Shown here: piece after piece, positions 18,801 through 23,924 of the stretch | Layout: each line of letters begins with the position of its first letter | Position numbering within the stretch: position 1 is the stretch's first letter | DNA from: Desulfobulbaceae bacterium | GTDB lineage: Bacteria > Desulfobacterota > Desulfobulbia > Desulfobulbales > Desulfobulbaceae | DNA length: 34,323 bases | NCBI GenBank assembly: GCA_024763055.1 | Contig: JANTGH010000022.1 | Span: 1-34,323, forward strand | Direction of reading: 5' to 3' | The notes under the pieces: model-generated | Told to the model about the DNA's origin: nothing | Database searches by the model: none | Seen by the model: the letters and a program-made list of their open reading frames with translations, nothing else | Position numbers and translations under genes: made by a program

Positions 18801-20923
18801 TCACGGCGGGTGACTACACCATCACCCTGACCGGTCTGCCGAACGGCATGACCCAGACCGCAGATCCCGATGGCGGCAATGATAATTCCGCGCAGGTCAC
18901 CATCGGCGGCTCCAGTCCGCTGGTCGACCTGGACCAGGATTTCGGCTATACCGGCACCGGCTCCATCGGCGATACCATCTGGAATGATGCCGACGGCAAT
19001 AGCGCCCAGAATAACGGCGAAACCGGTCTTGCCGGAGTGACCGTCACCCTGAGCGGGGATTTCAACGGCGACGGCGTACCGGACACGGTGACCACCACCA
19101 CCGATGCCAATGGCCAATATCATTTTGAGCGTCTACCGGAAGGCCAATATACCATTACCGTTGACCCGGCCACCCTGCCGCCGGGCATGCAGCAGACCGC
19201 TGACCCGGATGGAGGTAACGACAATACCGCCGACGTCACCCTGCTCGCCGGTGAAACCAATAACGATCAGGATTTCGGCTACCAGCAGTCCGGCACCATC
19301 GGTGATACCATCTGGTATGATGCCGACGGCGACGGAGTCCAGGATCCCGGCGAGCTTGGACTGGCCAATGTCCAGGTCACCCTGGTCGGCGATCTTGACG
19401 GCGACGGCCAGGCCGATGACACTCTGACTACGGTAACCGACGCAAACGGCCATTACCTCTTTGACAAACTGCCCGCAGGAAGCTATGCCATTACCGTTGA
19501 CCCGGCCACCCTGCCCGGTGGCATGGAAGAGACCCATGACCTGGATGGGACAGGGTCAGCCAATACCGCCCAGGTGACCATCGGCGACCATGAGGCCAAT
19601 CTGGATGTTGATTTTGGTTACAAGGGCACCGGTTCCATTGGCGACACCATCTGGTATGACGTGGATAATGACGGCGTCCAGGACCCGGGAGAGGTCGGAA
19701 TTCCAGGAGTCACCGTCACCATTACCGGTGACTTTGACAACGACGGTCAGGCCGATGACAGCATGACCGTCACCACCGGCCCGGACGGAACATACCTGTT
19801 TCCCAACCTGCCGGCCGGTGAGTATGACATCACCATTGATCCGACCACCCTGCCCGGCGGTATGCAGCCTGCCGGCGACCCCGATGGTACCCTGGACAAT
19901 ACCACCCATCTGAGCCTGAACGCCGGTGAGGTCAATCTTGACCAGGATTTCGGTTATACCGGTACCGGCTCCATTGGCGACCAACTCTGGAATGACCGGA
20001 ACGGCAACGGCATTCTTGATCCCGGCGAAGCACCGCTCCCCGGTGTGGAGGTCTGTATAGGCGTGGATCTTGACGGTGACGGCACTCCTGATTTCCGGGC
20101 AACCACGACCACCGGCGCCGACGGCACCTATCTCTTTGACAACCTGCCCGCAGGCGCGCACACGGTCTGCGTCAATCCGGCAACGCTTCCCCCGGGCATC
20201 AGGCCCAGCTTTGATCCGGACGGCACCAATGACAACGCAACCGTTGTCAACCTCGGAGCTGGTGAAAATAATGCAGACATTGATTTTGCCTATGTTTTTC
20301 CGCCGAAACCAGTGCCTCCGGTAACACCGGTTGTACCGCCTGCCCCTGTGCCGCCGGCCCCCGTGCCACCGACTCCCGGGCCCGGTTTTGCCAGTGACCC
20401 GCTGCTGCCTTATCAGCAGTTTGGTGACAAAGAAATCGAAGATATTTTCCTGTATCCATTTGAAGAAATTCCCTGGCAGATACCTGTCCTGCCGGTAACC
20501 CCCATCTACACCGGACACGCGGAGCCGGGAACTACCCTGGAATTTATTCTGTACGACGTAATGGGCAACCAGATCGGCCAGCAGTCCATCATGGCCGATA
20601 CCGCAGGCAACTGGCTGGCCAGTTTTCCCGATACCATCATGTATGACCTGCCCCACCATATGGCAATCACCCAGAACCTATCCTCGTACAATGTAAGTTC
20701 CGCAGGATTCTTTAACATGCGGACCTATTTCAGTCCCAACTTCAGCAGCATGGTCTTTTCCAGCACTGAACTGGATATAGATACAATCTTTGCCTATCTA
20801 CCTTCCACGATACTCAATTCCATGCACGCCGGGAATATGTCGATCTTCAATATCCAATGGAATGACTTTAATGAATATGAATTCTTTGCTCCATCAACAC
20901 AACCGGCTAAGACCGGTCACTGA
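9818..20923 (+). CDS. Giant repetitive surface adhesin-like protein (LEPR-XLL-like, DUF11-like, SdrD-B-like)
   Basis: A single intact ORF of 3701 residues. The start is MKKKIKRHLLLEQLEDRIFL, a variant of the LEPR-XLL N-terminal motif found on very large bacterial surface proteins. It is not a standard Sec signal peptide because no long hydrophobic core is present. Then: an Asp/Ala/Thr-rich acidic linker (about 30-253); DUF11/fimbrial-type beta domains (about 254-2120), the last seven alternating between two types; 12 SdrD-B-like domains of 107-125 residues (about 2123-3491), each with DxDxDG calcium-type loops; a proline-rich linker (about 3494-3525); a Big-type Ig-like unit (GHAEPGTTLEF, about 3563-3620); and an aromatic, Ser-rich tail. 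No LPXTG, PEP-CTERM or RTX repeats were seen. GGGA precedes the ATG. The secretion operon starts 24 bases downstream. A role in cell-surface adhesion or biofilm matrix is inferred. Confidence 0.9.
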   Translation: MKKKIKRHLLLEQLEDRIFLSASPLAAVGPADHVAESEPVDLHAHDTLVPATETQHTAASDSGHVTPAGQEQPKAAETSESTNSANNMGAEHGNQSKPDDAEAIDNDHDNQADAQTVAGSVQQADQAAVSSETHGTQATDTGTADNADQAVGGVDTTIQTDSDTSAGIATDQVRDGQNADHESTTAAGENTPLSDAADPTTDHVNPDGTDTINTTDLADAGTDRADSEAADNTANNEVALADAADAVATDDQAIDPMIGEDFTFTTTFDNTTGSDVFGPYIDLLLDGGQDGSDAATDDGISFVSATYLNADVESTIIDITQNEVDNGITHPWATDNTGAPLIVHDIDGQTFHVGDQFVSLRMPFGSFTPDQPAAEVQVTAHMGVNADVDVNLGVHTTTGAMYGHDALDNPASDSPLRGAANGLAQETVHYKPEVITYRKDIIVPNVGADCQEQHAGTDDIRHFADDGSQIFEQNHQEIPTGPNFPATYVATIDVADGQEVTNLNLTEHLPDNIVYTGNVTVQVGGVAVAHTINLTGSDLVISLDNSVTGTANGDDVVITYDFYVPDQTTTGTDILNPATGDDGHIINDGEVGYSWQPNDGNDPNVVDATIDPEVNADGHFSDNPNVDDISHAQSIAIQKDHALDNDAGHAGYTPGDRVRFTLDFEISDYFGFGNIVIDDLLADGMDLLAAADGFAPTITIAERGTDIVTNHELTIGSELVTGTNGTNDETLHFDISQIIGGDGVLDGGYTDGHTDGATRGTITYWAEIQQNYVSPEGGGEANVDQGDLLTGGVTIEGDIYDYQANALTANSEADESCDSIDIITGSVDKDIYAVTNSTGTTYNPGDNPHLSPGDTVTYRIHYAMPFSSTEDFKLTDYLPLPVFDVSAYSWSNTADATIYDGTTTPAAGHWGYTTNDSYHNLDTPDTVSIGAGNTIIFDYGEYHDGGDTNAEIEIVFTVTVSDEPFADGMFLTNQVRATEQGTPLADNNTDAIVQIVLDEPDLTIDKIANPASGIDAGDTVTFTVTVENTGNSSAFDTIIKDTLPDGFDPSAVTFTVTQGANTLVAGTDFNWTGGGIDGDINTTGDNFFADPGTDGIYGTADDGNDGGIELIDGTNGQLDPSETVVITYTLTAANAIGPNQTLTNTATITNFAGAEGATDHTSQDISDNAVVQATNVTVDKSIADTSQPDSVTSGSNVTIGETVTYSVTITLPEGSATNVRFADAMDLNSGLEIISLDSLTDSSGGDILSSLDGGNTTIDDTFLANHGSIAGDNLSFSIDFGNLENQNRDNATTETITLTYTALVRNISHNQSQTDLNNTARWNWTDGNGTDQSANDTETVTIVEPDLQVTKTAPAGLTPDAGDTFTYTLVVGHDGSTSTSDAFDAVLSDPILAGLTYAGNLTSTGAATASLAYDAGTNSINATWDILAQGTTTTITFDVTVDDPIQAGTDLTNTAGISWTSLPDGDPGTNDVNERTGDGGINDYTATDTLTLTVAGTIDKLDPVPATYTIGDEVTYDIVVSLPEGTTDNLVVTDALPAGMEYINSQVVQVVSGNTFNGTVTTTPTVNDTAGDGNDITWSFGNITVNTDNNTANNSFIVRVTALVTDIPGNHDDPDAGGPALAASLVNEASMTYDDPDGGTIFTDDPTDPVVTVIEPWIETTKDVRPTTHVEAGDVLTYTVNLQNGGNATAYEVNFNDTLAPGTTFGSVQTAEIGGAGVSLGTTSTSGSVITFSDDTWDLDPGQVLTLTYTVNVTSAALVDGTHTNTVDADWSSQNGTDSNERVYDENDGIDSPVDGGANGDRDVDTAVFAMDPVTIAKSDGGVTEATIGDTITYTLTINSPQGTIDNFAVEDVLSQGLIFNDDAVISTASGSFSTENSQAPTFTLNDGSADVTITWDLGDTVVSTDDPILITYTATVANVNSNFLGEGLGNTASIEYDNAQGGHETPAPVTDGLTVAEPQITTDKTVVDSADTGTDASPGETLTYTARFTNTGDSTAYEVTVDDILPVGVDFDPSSAITLVGTGILNAVDINASYDANAQTINFTNSEDGWDLLAGGWFEIHYTVTVMSAGFTAGSYTNTVDADWSSQDGTDPNERVYDDSGNSPVDGTQDENNAAFNVVATASLGDTVFFDAAGDGGAFDAASGDVGISGVDVTISADVDGDGTPEFTQTVRTDADGNYLFTNLAAFDNYVISVDPATSGGANPTDLTASGYHQTYDLDEGTVALDNTATSISLSAGQNRTDIDFGYTGQNSVGDTVWFDVNGNGGQDTGEDGIGGLTVTLTADIDGDSVDEYTTTTTTDENGHYSFDHLPAGDYDITVTPSDGSTPTYDQDSGTGSPDNTTPFTLAADQDRDDIDFGIQGTGSIGDYVWYDANADTNSQNDGPNAGLAGVTVTLSGDIDGDGTIDYTTSTTTAADGSYLFDHLLGGTYTITVDDSTLPGGSSNWSQTFDRDEGTNPPALDNTATDIVLAPGQNRDDVDFGYTGTGSLGDTVWYDANGNGVQEGTELGLAGVTVTISADVDGDGTAEYTHTAITDANGNYLFDHLPAADYTISVDTNTLPAGATPTYDLDSATSSPDSTTLYTLATGEHTDRVDFGYTGTGSIGDTVWNDINGDGVQDTSENGFGGVTVTLTGDFDHDGQADDTLTTTTDADGHYSFDNLFLGAYMVAVDPATLPAGNSQTHDLDDPHSTTPTTPNTAAVTLDAANPINNDVDFGYNSKSTIGDTIWYDADNDGVQDPGEPGLAGVTVTLTGDVDGDGSQDTVIATTDADGHYLFDQLQAGDYTITVSDLPAGMAQTADPDGTNDNTTTLTLGGGETNLDQDFGYTGTGTIGDTIWNDGDGDGSQNNGESGLAGVTVTLRADLNNDGILDTVTTTTDANGNYHFDNLPADDYTITVDPATLPPGMNQTADPDGGNDNTADVTLAAGETNNDQDFGYQQTGTIGDTIWYDADGDGIQDPGELGLNGVTVTLTDGSGNTVATTTTASDGKYLFDNLTAGDYTITLTGLPNGMTQTADPDGGNDNSAQVTIGGSSPLVDLDQDFGYTGTGSIGDTIWNDADGNSAQNNGETGLAGVTVTLSGDFNGDGVPDTVTTTTDANGQYHFERLPEGQYTITVDPATLPPGMQQTADPDGGNDNTADVTLLAGETNNDQDFGYQQSGTIGDTIWYDADGDGVQDPGELGLANVQVTLVGDLDGDGQADDTLTTVTDANGHYLFDKLPAGSYAITVDPATLPGGMEETHDLDGTGSANTAQVTIGDHEANLDVDFGYKGTGSIGDTIWYDVDNDGVQDPGEVGIPGVTVTITGDFDNDGQADDSMTVTTGPDGTYLFPNLPAGEYDITIDPTTLPGGMQPAGDPDGTLDNTTHLSLNAGEVNLDQDFGYTGTGSIGDQLWNDRNGNGILDPGEAPLPGVEVCIGVDLDGDGTPDFRATTTTGADGTYLFDNLPAGAHTVCVNPATLPPGIRPSFDPDGTNDNATVVNLGAGENNADIDFAYVFPPKPVPPVTPVVPPAPVPPAPVPPTPGPGFASDPLLPYQQFGDKEIEDIFLYPFEEIPWQIPVLPVTPIYTGHAEPGTTLEFILYDVMGNQIGQQSIMADTAGNWLASFPDTIMYDLPHHMAITQNLSSYNVSSAGFFNMRTYFSPNFSSMVFSSTELDIDTIFAYLPSTILNSMHAGNMSIFNIQWNDFNEYEFFAPSTQPAKTGH
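10579..16183 (+). repeat. DUF11/fimbrial-type beta-domain array
   Basis: The encoded protein shows about eleven related domains. The last seven (from about 12809) start near 12809, 13335, 13849, 14295, 14770, 15250 and 15690. They alternate between an A type (ENTGNSSAFDTIIKDTLPDG) and a B type (SLPEGTTDNLVVTDALPAG). Many A-type units end in a THTNTVDADWSSQNGTD-like segment. Repeats were recognised by eye, so domain borders are approximate. Confidence 0.75.
16184..20295 (+). repeat. Twelve SdrD-B-like (Cna-B fold) tandem repeats
   Basis: Units begin with [AGNS][ST][ILV]GDxxWxDxxxDGxQ near 16184, 16573, 16909, 17278, 17623, 17980, 18308, 18641, 18962, 19295, 19634 and 19970. Each runs through GLAGVTVTL, a DxDGDG loop, TDANGxYxFDNLPAGxYTITVD and a DQDFGYTGTG linker. 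The first and last units are the most divergent. The last contains two cysteines (VEVCIG, HTVCVN), otherwise rare in this protein. Confidence 0.9.
18308..19369 (+). repeat. 654-nt module duplication inside the SdrD-B array
   Basis: Repeat 7 plus the start of repeat 8 (18308 to about 18715) recurs as repeat 9 plus the start of repeat 10 (18962 to about 19369), at a constant 654-nt offset. The shared DNA includes long near-identical runs around CAGGATTTCGGCTACCAGCA and ACCATCTGGTATGATGCCGA. The second halves of repeats 8 and 10 differ in sequence and length, so later recombination replaced one of them. Confidence 0.8.
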
Positions 20924-20947
20924 TAACACAAGAGAGAAGGAAGAAAC

Positions 20948-22765
20948 ATGAAGAAAAATCTTGGAATACTTGCCTTGACCGCTTTAGGGAGCCTGACGGT
21001 TGTATCACCCGTACTGGCTGATAATGATCAGCCCACGGATTATGAAGTGGCCGTTCAGGCAACCGATGAGAACACTCTTGACTATGAACACATAAAAGAA
21101 AGATTGTTTAAACGATATGTGCCCCTCGTTGAGCGTATGGAGCAGGGTGAGAAAGGATATACTTCCATTTTCTCCGCTTCCTCAGGAGACCCGACCACGA
21201 ACTCTGGAGCTATTCCTGAGAAGTTCACTCCCTGGTGGCAAGCCAAAGTCAATAAAAAAATCAACACCAAGGTGACAAATATCTCCACCGATGTTACTTC
21301 GCTTTTTACCCGGGCCTTGAAACACTCTTCACAGATTCAGGTATTCAGTGATCTGCCGCTCATTCGAGAAACGACTATCCAGGAGGCCGAAGGGCCGTAT
21401 GACTTCAGACTGTTTGCCGAAGGCCGTCTAAGTGATCTCGACGAACCGGTTGGCGATGACCTGAAGACCGGTGGCCCCCTTCGTTATGAGGAAACCTCAA
21501 AAAATCTTGAATACGGAATCCGGAAAAAATTTATCACCGGCACCGAAGTCGAATTAAAACAGAACATCGGTGATATAGATACCAACTCAACGTTTTTCAA
21601 CCCGGAAGATCAGGCCCGCACTGGTACATACCTGACCATCAAACAGCCGCTTCTCAAACGGTTCGGTATTGTCTACAATCGTTCTCCTATTGACCTGGCC
21701 ACCATTGATCACTCCATTGCCGGAGAAGAGCTGCGGCGAAATGTGGAAAGTCATCTGCTTGAGGTCAGCCGTGCTTACTGGGGCCTGTATCTCGAGCGTT
21801 CCCTGTTACTGCAGAAGAAACAGCTTGCCGAGAAAAGTATGAAAATCTTTGAAAAAATGCGGCAGCGTACTTCTGTGGATGTACCTCCCAGCCTGCTGGC
21901 CCGAGCTAAATCATTGGTCAACGCCCATAAACTGGCCGCAATGCAGGCGGAATTTGCCATGCTCAATGCCCAGTCACGAATCCGTGCTCTCGTTAATGAT
22001 CCTGAGCTTACAGGCCAATCCGCCCTTGAGTTAACTACCAGTCAGCTGCCTTCCCACAAGCCCTTTAACGTCAGCTTCGATAATGCCCTCAAGACAACCC
22101 TTGAAAACCGGCCCGAAGTCGCCCAATCCATGAAGCATATCCAATCCGCCTACCTGCGTCTGCAACGCTCTGAAAATGAACTTCGCCCGGACCTGGATCT
22201 CTTCTTCCAGACCTATGTCAAAGGGCTGGAGGGTGATTATGAGTACGGCAACGCTTATTCCAATCAATTTGATGAGGGCGGTCCCAGTTATGTCGGCGGC
22301 CTGCGTTTTGAGTATCCGCTGGGCAACAACGGCGCCGAGGCCCGAAACCTGCGGAAGAAAATTGAAATTCGTCAGCTCCTGCACCAGTTGGATACCACGG
22401 TACAGAATGTTCTGCTTGAAGCGCAGGTTTCCTATCGTGAGCTTGAAAAAAACTATCGTTCCATGGTACAAAGCTACCAGATCATGCTCTCCGACAATGA
22501 AGAGGTCAAAGCCCTGCTGTCGCGGGTTGATTACCTGTTGGCCAACCATGACCCCTATGGAGACGTGTTGTACCGGTTGATGGATGCCGATGAACGGTTG
22601 TCTGATTCCGAAGAGCTGTTTGCAAAAAGTGAACTAACCTATAACTATTCCCTCTATAACCTGTATCGGGCCATGGGTATTCTGGTCTCCAATCAGCAGA
22701 TAGTCTTTGAAAAAGATACCAACGATCAGGATGAACTTCCGGTTATGCATGTTAAAAGGCAATAG
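20948..22765 (+). CDS. TolC-family outer-membrane efflux/secretion channel
   Basis: 605 residues with a clear signal peptide (hydrophobic LGILALTALGSLTVVSPVLA, cut likely after VLA). A roughly 100-residue extra N-terminal section precedes the TolC core. The core shows long amphipathic helices (RNVESHLLEVSRAYWGLYLERSLLLQKKQLAEK; later LHQLDTTVQNVLLEAQVSYRELEKNY) and the family-typical RPEVAQSMKHIQSAYLRLQRSENELRPDLDL. It would form a trimeric outer-membrane exit duct. An AGAAGGAAG Shine-Dalgarno sequence lies just before the ATG. The gene begins 24 bases after the giant protein and overlaps the following adaptor gene, which argues that it serves secretion of that protein. Confidence 0.88.
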   Translation: MKKNLGILALTALGSLTVVSPVLADNDQPTDYEVAVQATDENTLDYEHIKERLFKRYVPLVERMEQGEKGYTSIFSASSGDPTTNSGAIPEKFTPWWQAKVNKKINTKVTNISTDVTSLFTRALKHSSQIQVFSDLPLIRETTIQEAEGPYDFRLFAEGRLSDLDEPVGDDLKTGGPLRYEETSKNLEYGIRKKFITGTEVELKQNIGDIDTNSTFFNPEDQARTGTYLTIKQPLLKRFGIVYNRSPIDLATIDHSIAGEELRRNVESHLLEVSRAYWGLYLERSLLLQKKQLAEKSMKIFEKMRQRTSVDVPPSLLARAKSLVNAHKLAAMQAEFAMLNAQSRIRALVNDPELTGQSALELTTSQLPSHKPFNVSFDNALKTTLENRPEVAQSMKHIQSAYLRLQRSENELRPDLDLFFQTYVKGLEGDYEYGNAYSNQFDEGGPSYVGGLRFEYPLGNNGAEARNLRKKIEIRQLLHQLDTTVQNVLLEAQVSYRELEKNYRSMVQSYQIMLSDNEEVKALLSRVDYLLANHDPYGDVLYRLMDADERLSDSEELFAKSELTYNYSLYNLYRAMGILVSNQQIVFEKDTNDQDELPVMHVKRQ

Positions 22766-23666
22766 CCCCTCCCCTGCCCGCCTGCTTCTCAGGCGGGCAG
22801 GAATTCACTCGTTATCGCTCGCTGTTTTCTTCATTTCAGCTTCGGCTTTTTCCGCTTTTGCGGCTACTTTTGAGACCTTTCTTGAACCGGCGCAGATTGT
22901 TGACATTTCAACGCCTTATCGTGACCGTATTGATGTCATCCATGTCCGGGAAAATGATCACGTCCACAAGGGAACCCTGCTGGCCGAACTTGCCACAGGG
23001 GTGCTTGAAAGTCGACTGGCCCAGGCAAGGGAAACCGCGAAAAACCACGGAGAAATTGACGCGGCCAGAGCCATGGTGTCGATGCGGAAAAACCGGGTTC
23101 AAATGCTTGTTGAGTTGAAAAAATCCGGCAATGCCAGGCCTCAGGAACTGAGTACCGCAAAAACCGAACTGACCATGGCAAAAGCGGATTTACAAAGCGC
23201 CCTTGATCGGCAACGGCTAAAGAAAAGTGAAGCCAAGGTCATTGAAGCGCAGCTGGAAGAAAAAAAGCTGAAAAGTCCCATAGACGGCGTTGTAGTCACC
23301 ATCTATAAACAACAGGCCGAGCTGATCGGTGGTGCTGATACCCAGCCATTGTTGACCATTGCCCAGCTTGATCCGTTGCATGCAGTTTTTCATCTACCGC
23401 CCGAGGCGGCGCACAGTCTGAAAAATAAAAAACAAATCTCCCTCGTAGTGGCGGGACAACAGACAACCGGGAACATAGACTTTATCTCGCCGATTATTGA
23501 CGCGCAGAGCGGCACTATCACCGCGCGCATTATCCTGACCAATACAAATCATACCCTGGACAGCGGCTCCCGCTGCACTCTTGTCCTTAATGATACTCCA
23601 GGAGAACCCTCCCATGACCGAACAGGAACAGAAAACCCAACAGCAGATCAAGGTCCGCTACAATGA
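22749..23666 (+). CDS. HlyD-like periplasmic adaptor protein
   Basis: Soluble periplasmic membrane-fusion protein that would bridge an inner-membrane component to the TolC-like channel. The track starts at 22707. The ATG at 22749 is preferred because it overlaps tolC by only 17 bases and gives a plausible signal peptide (SLSLAVFFISASAFSAFAA). The 305-residue product has a split lipoyl domain (IVDISTPYRDRIDVIHVRENDHVHKG, then KSPIDGVVVTIYKQ) around a roughly 110-residue coiled coil rich in Lys, Glu and Ala. A beta-barrel-like C-terminal part follows. It ends inside the next small gene, overlapping its start by 53 bases. No lipobox or anchor helix beyond the signal peptide is seen. Confidence 0.85.
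   Translation: MLKGNSPSPARLLLRRAGIHSLSLAVFFISASAFSAFAATFETFLEPAQIVDISTPYRDRIDVIHVRENDHVHKGTLLAELATGVLESRLAQARETAKNHGEIDAARAMVSMRKNRVQMLVELKKSGNARPQELSTAKTELTMAKADLQSALDRQRLKKSEAKVIEAQLEEKKLKSPIDGVVVTIYKQQAELIGGADTQPLLTIAQLDPLHAVFHLPPEAAHSLKNKKQISLVVAGQQTTGNIDFISPIIDAQSGTITARIILTNTNHTLDSGSRCTLVLNDTPGEPSHDRTGTENPTADQGPLQ
22774..22800. repeat. Strong hairpin at the tolC-adaptor junction
   Basis: CTGCCCGCCTG-CTTCT-CAGGCGGGCAG is a perfect 11-bp, GC-rich stem with a 5-base loop. It lies 9 bases after the tolC stop and 25-51 bases into the overlapping adaptor gene, in the signal-peptide coding part. No T-run follows, so it is not an intrinsic terminator. It could set expression ratios along the operon mRNA. 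Confidence 0.8.
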
Positions 23667-23919
23667 AACCTCGGCCCTTTTTGCCTCCCAGTTCATTGTC
23701 AACACCAGCGCCGAAGATGTGACGATCAACTTCTCCTCCGGCCCCTTAAGCGACCCGGCGACCGGAGAAACCATCCTGCCGGTCCATACCCGGATGGCCA
23801 TGACCCGGGAAGGGGCGCGGCGGCTGCATGCCGTGTTAACCAATGTCTTGGGCGACCCGGAAAACAAGGGTAAAATTCCCGCCAACGCCCAGGCAAAACT
23901 CCCGGACATCAAGCAATAG
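23614..23919 (+). CDS. Small DUF3467-like protein
   Basis: 101 residues from the ATG at 23614, which follows AGGAGA at good spacing. The longer TTG-start version at 23581 is unlikely. The sequence runs KVRYNETSALFASQFIVNTSAEDVTINF ... RMAMTREGARRLHAVLTNVL. This resembles DUF3467: a beta-rich start with an 'A-x-F-x-V-x-x-S' strand, and a C-terminal 'M-x-x-x-x-A-R-R-L' helix. No signal peptide or membrane helix is seen, so it is probably cytosolic. It overlaps the adaptor gene by 53 bases and is followed 5 bases later by the GAF-HlyD gene, so it is an integral operon member. Function unknown; a chaperone or assembly role for the export system is possible. Confidence 0.7.
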   Translation: MTEQEQKTQQQIKVRYNETSALFASQFIVNTSAEDVTINFSSGPLSDPATGETILPVHTRMAMTREGARRLHAVLTNVLGDPENKGKIPANAQAKLPDIKQ

Positions 23920-23924
23920 CAGCA

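Noticed and set aside
19556-20659. 367-aa minus-strand ORF inside the giant gene, plus many others (18701-19123, 19133-19537, 17048-17452)
   Set aside because: They are antisense shadows of the repetitive coding DNA, with no start signals and no family features, and the plus-strand frame is intact throughout.
9818-20923. RTX/LapA-type type I substrate with C-terminal secretion signal
   Set aside because: No nonapeptide GGxGxD arrays, LapG-type retention module or nearby ABC transporter were seen.
22774-22800. Rho-independent terminator after tolC
   Set aside because: Strong stem but no downstream T-run, and it lies within the overlapping adaptor gene.
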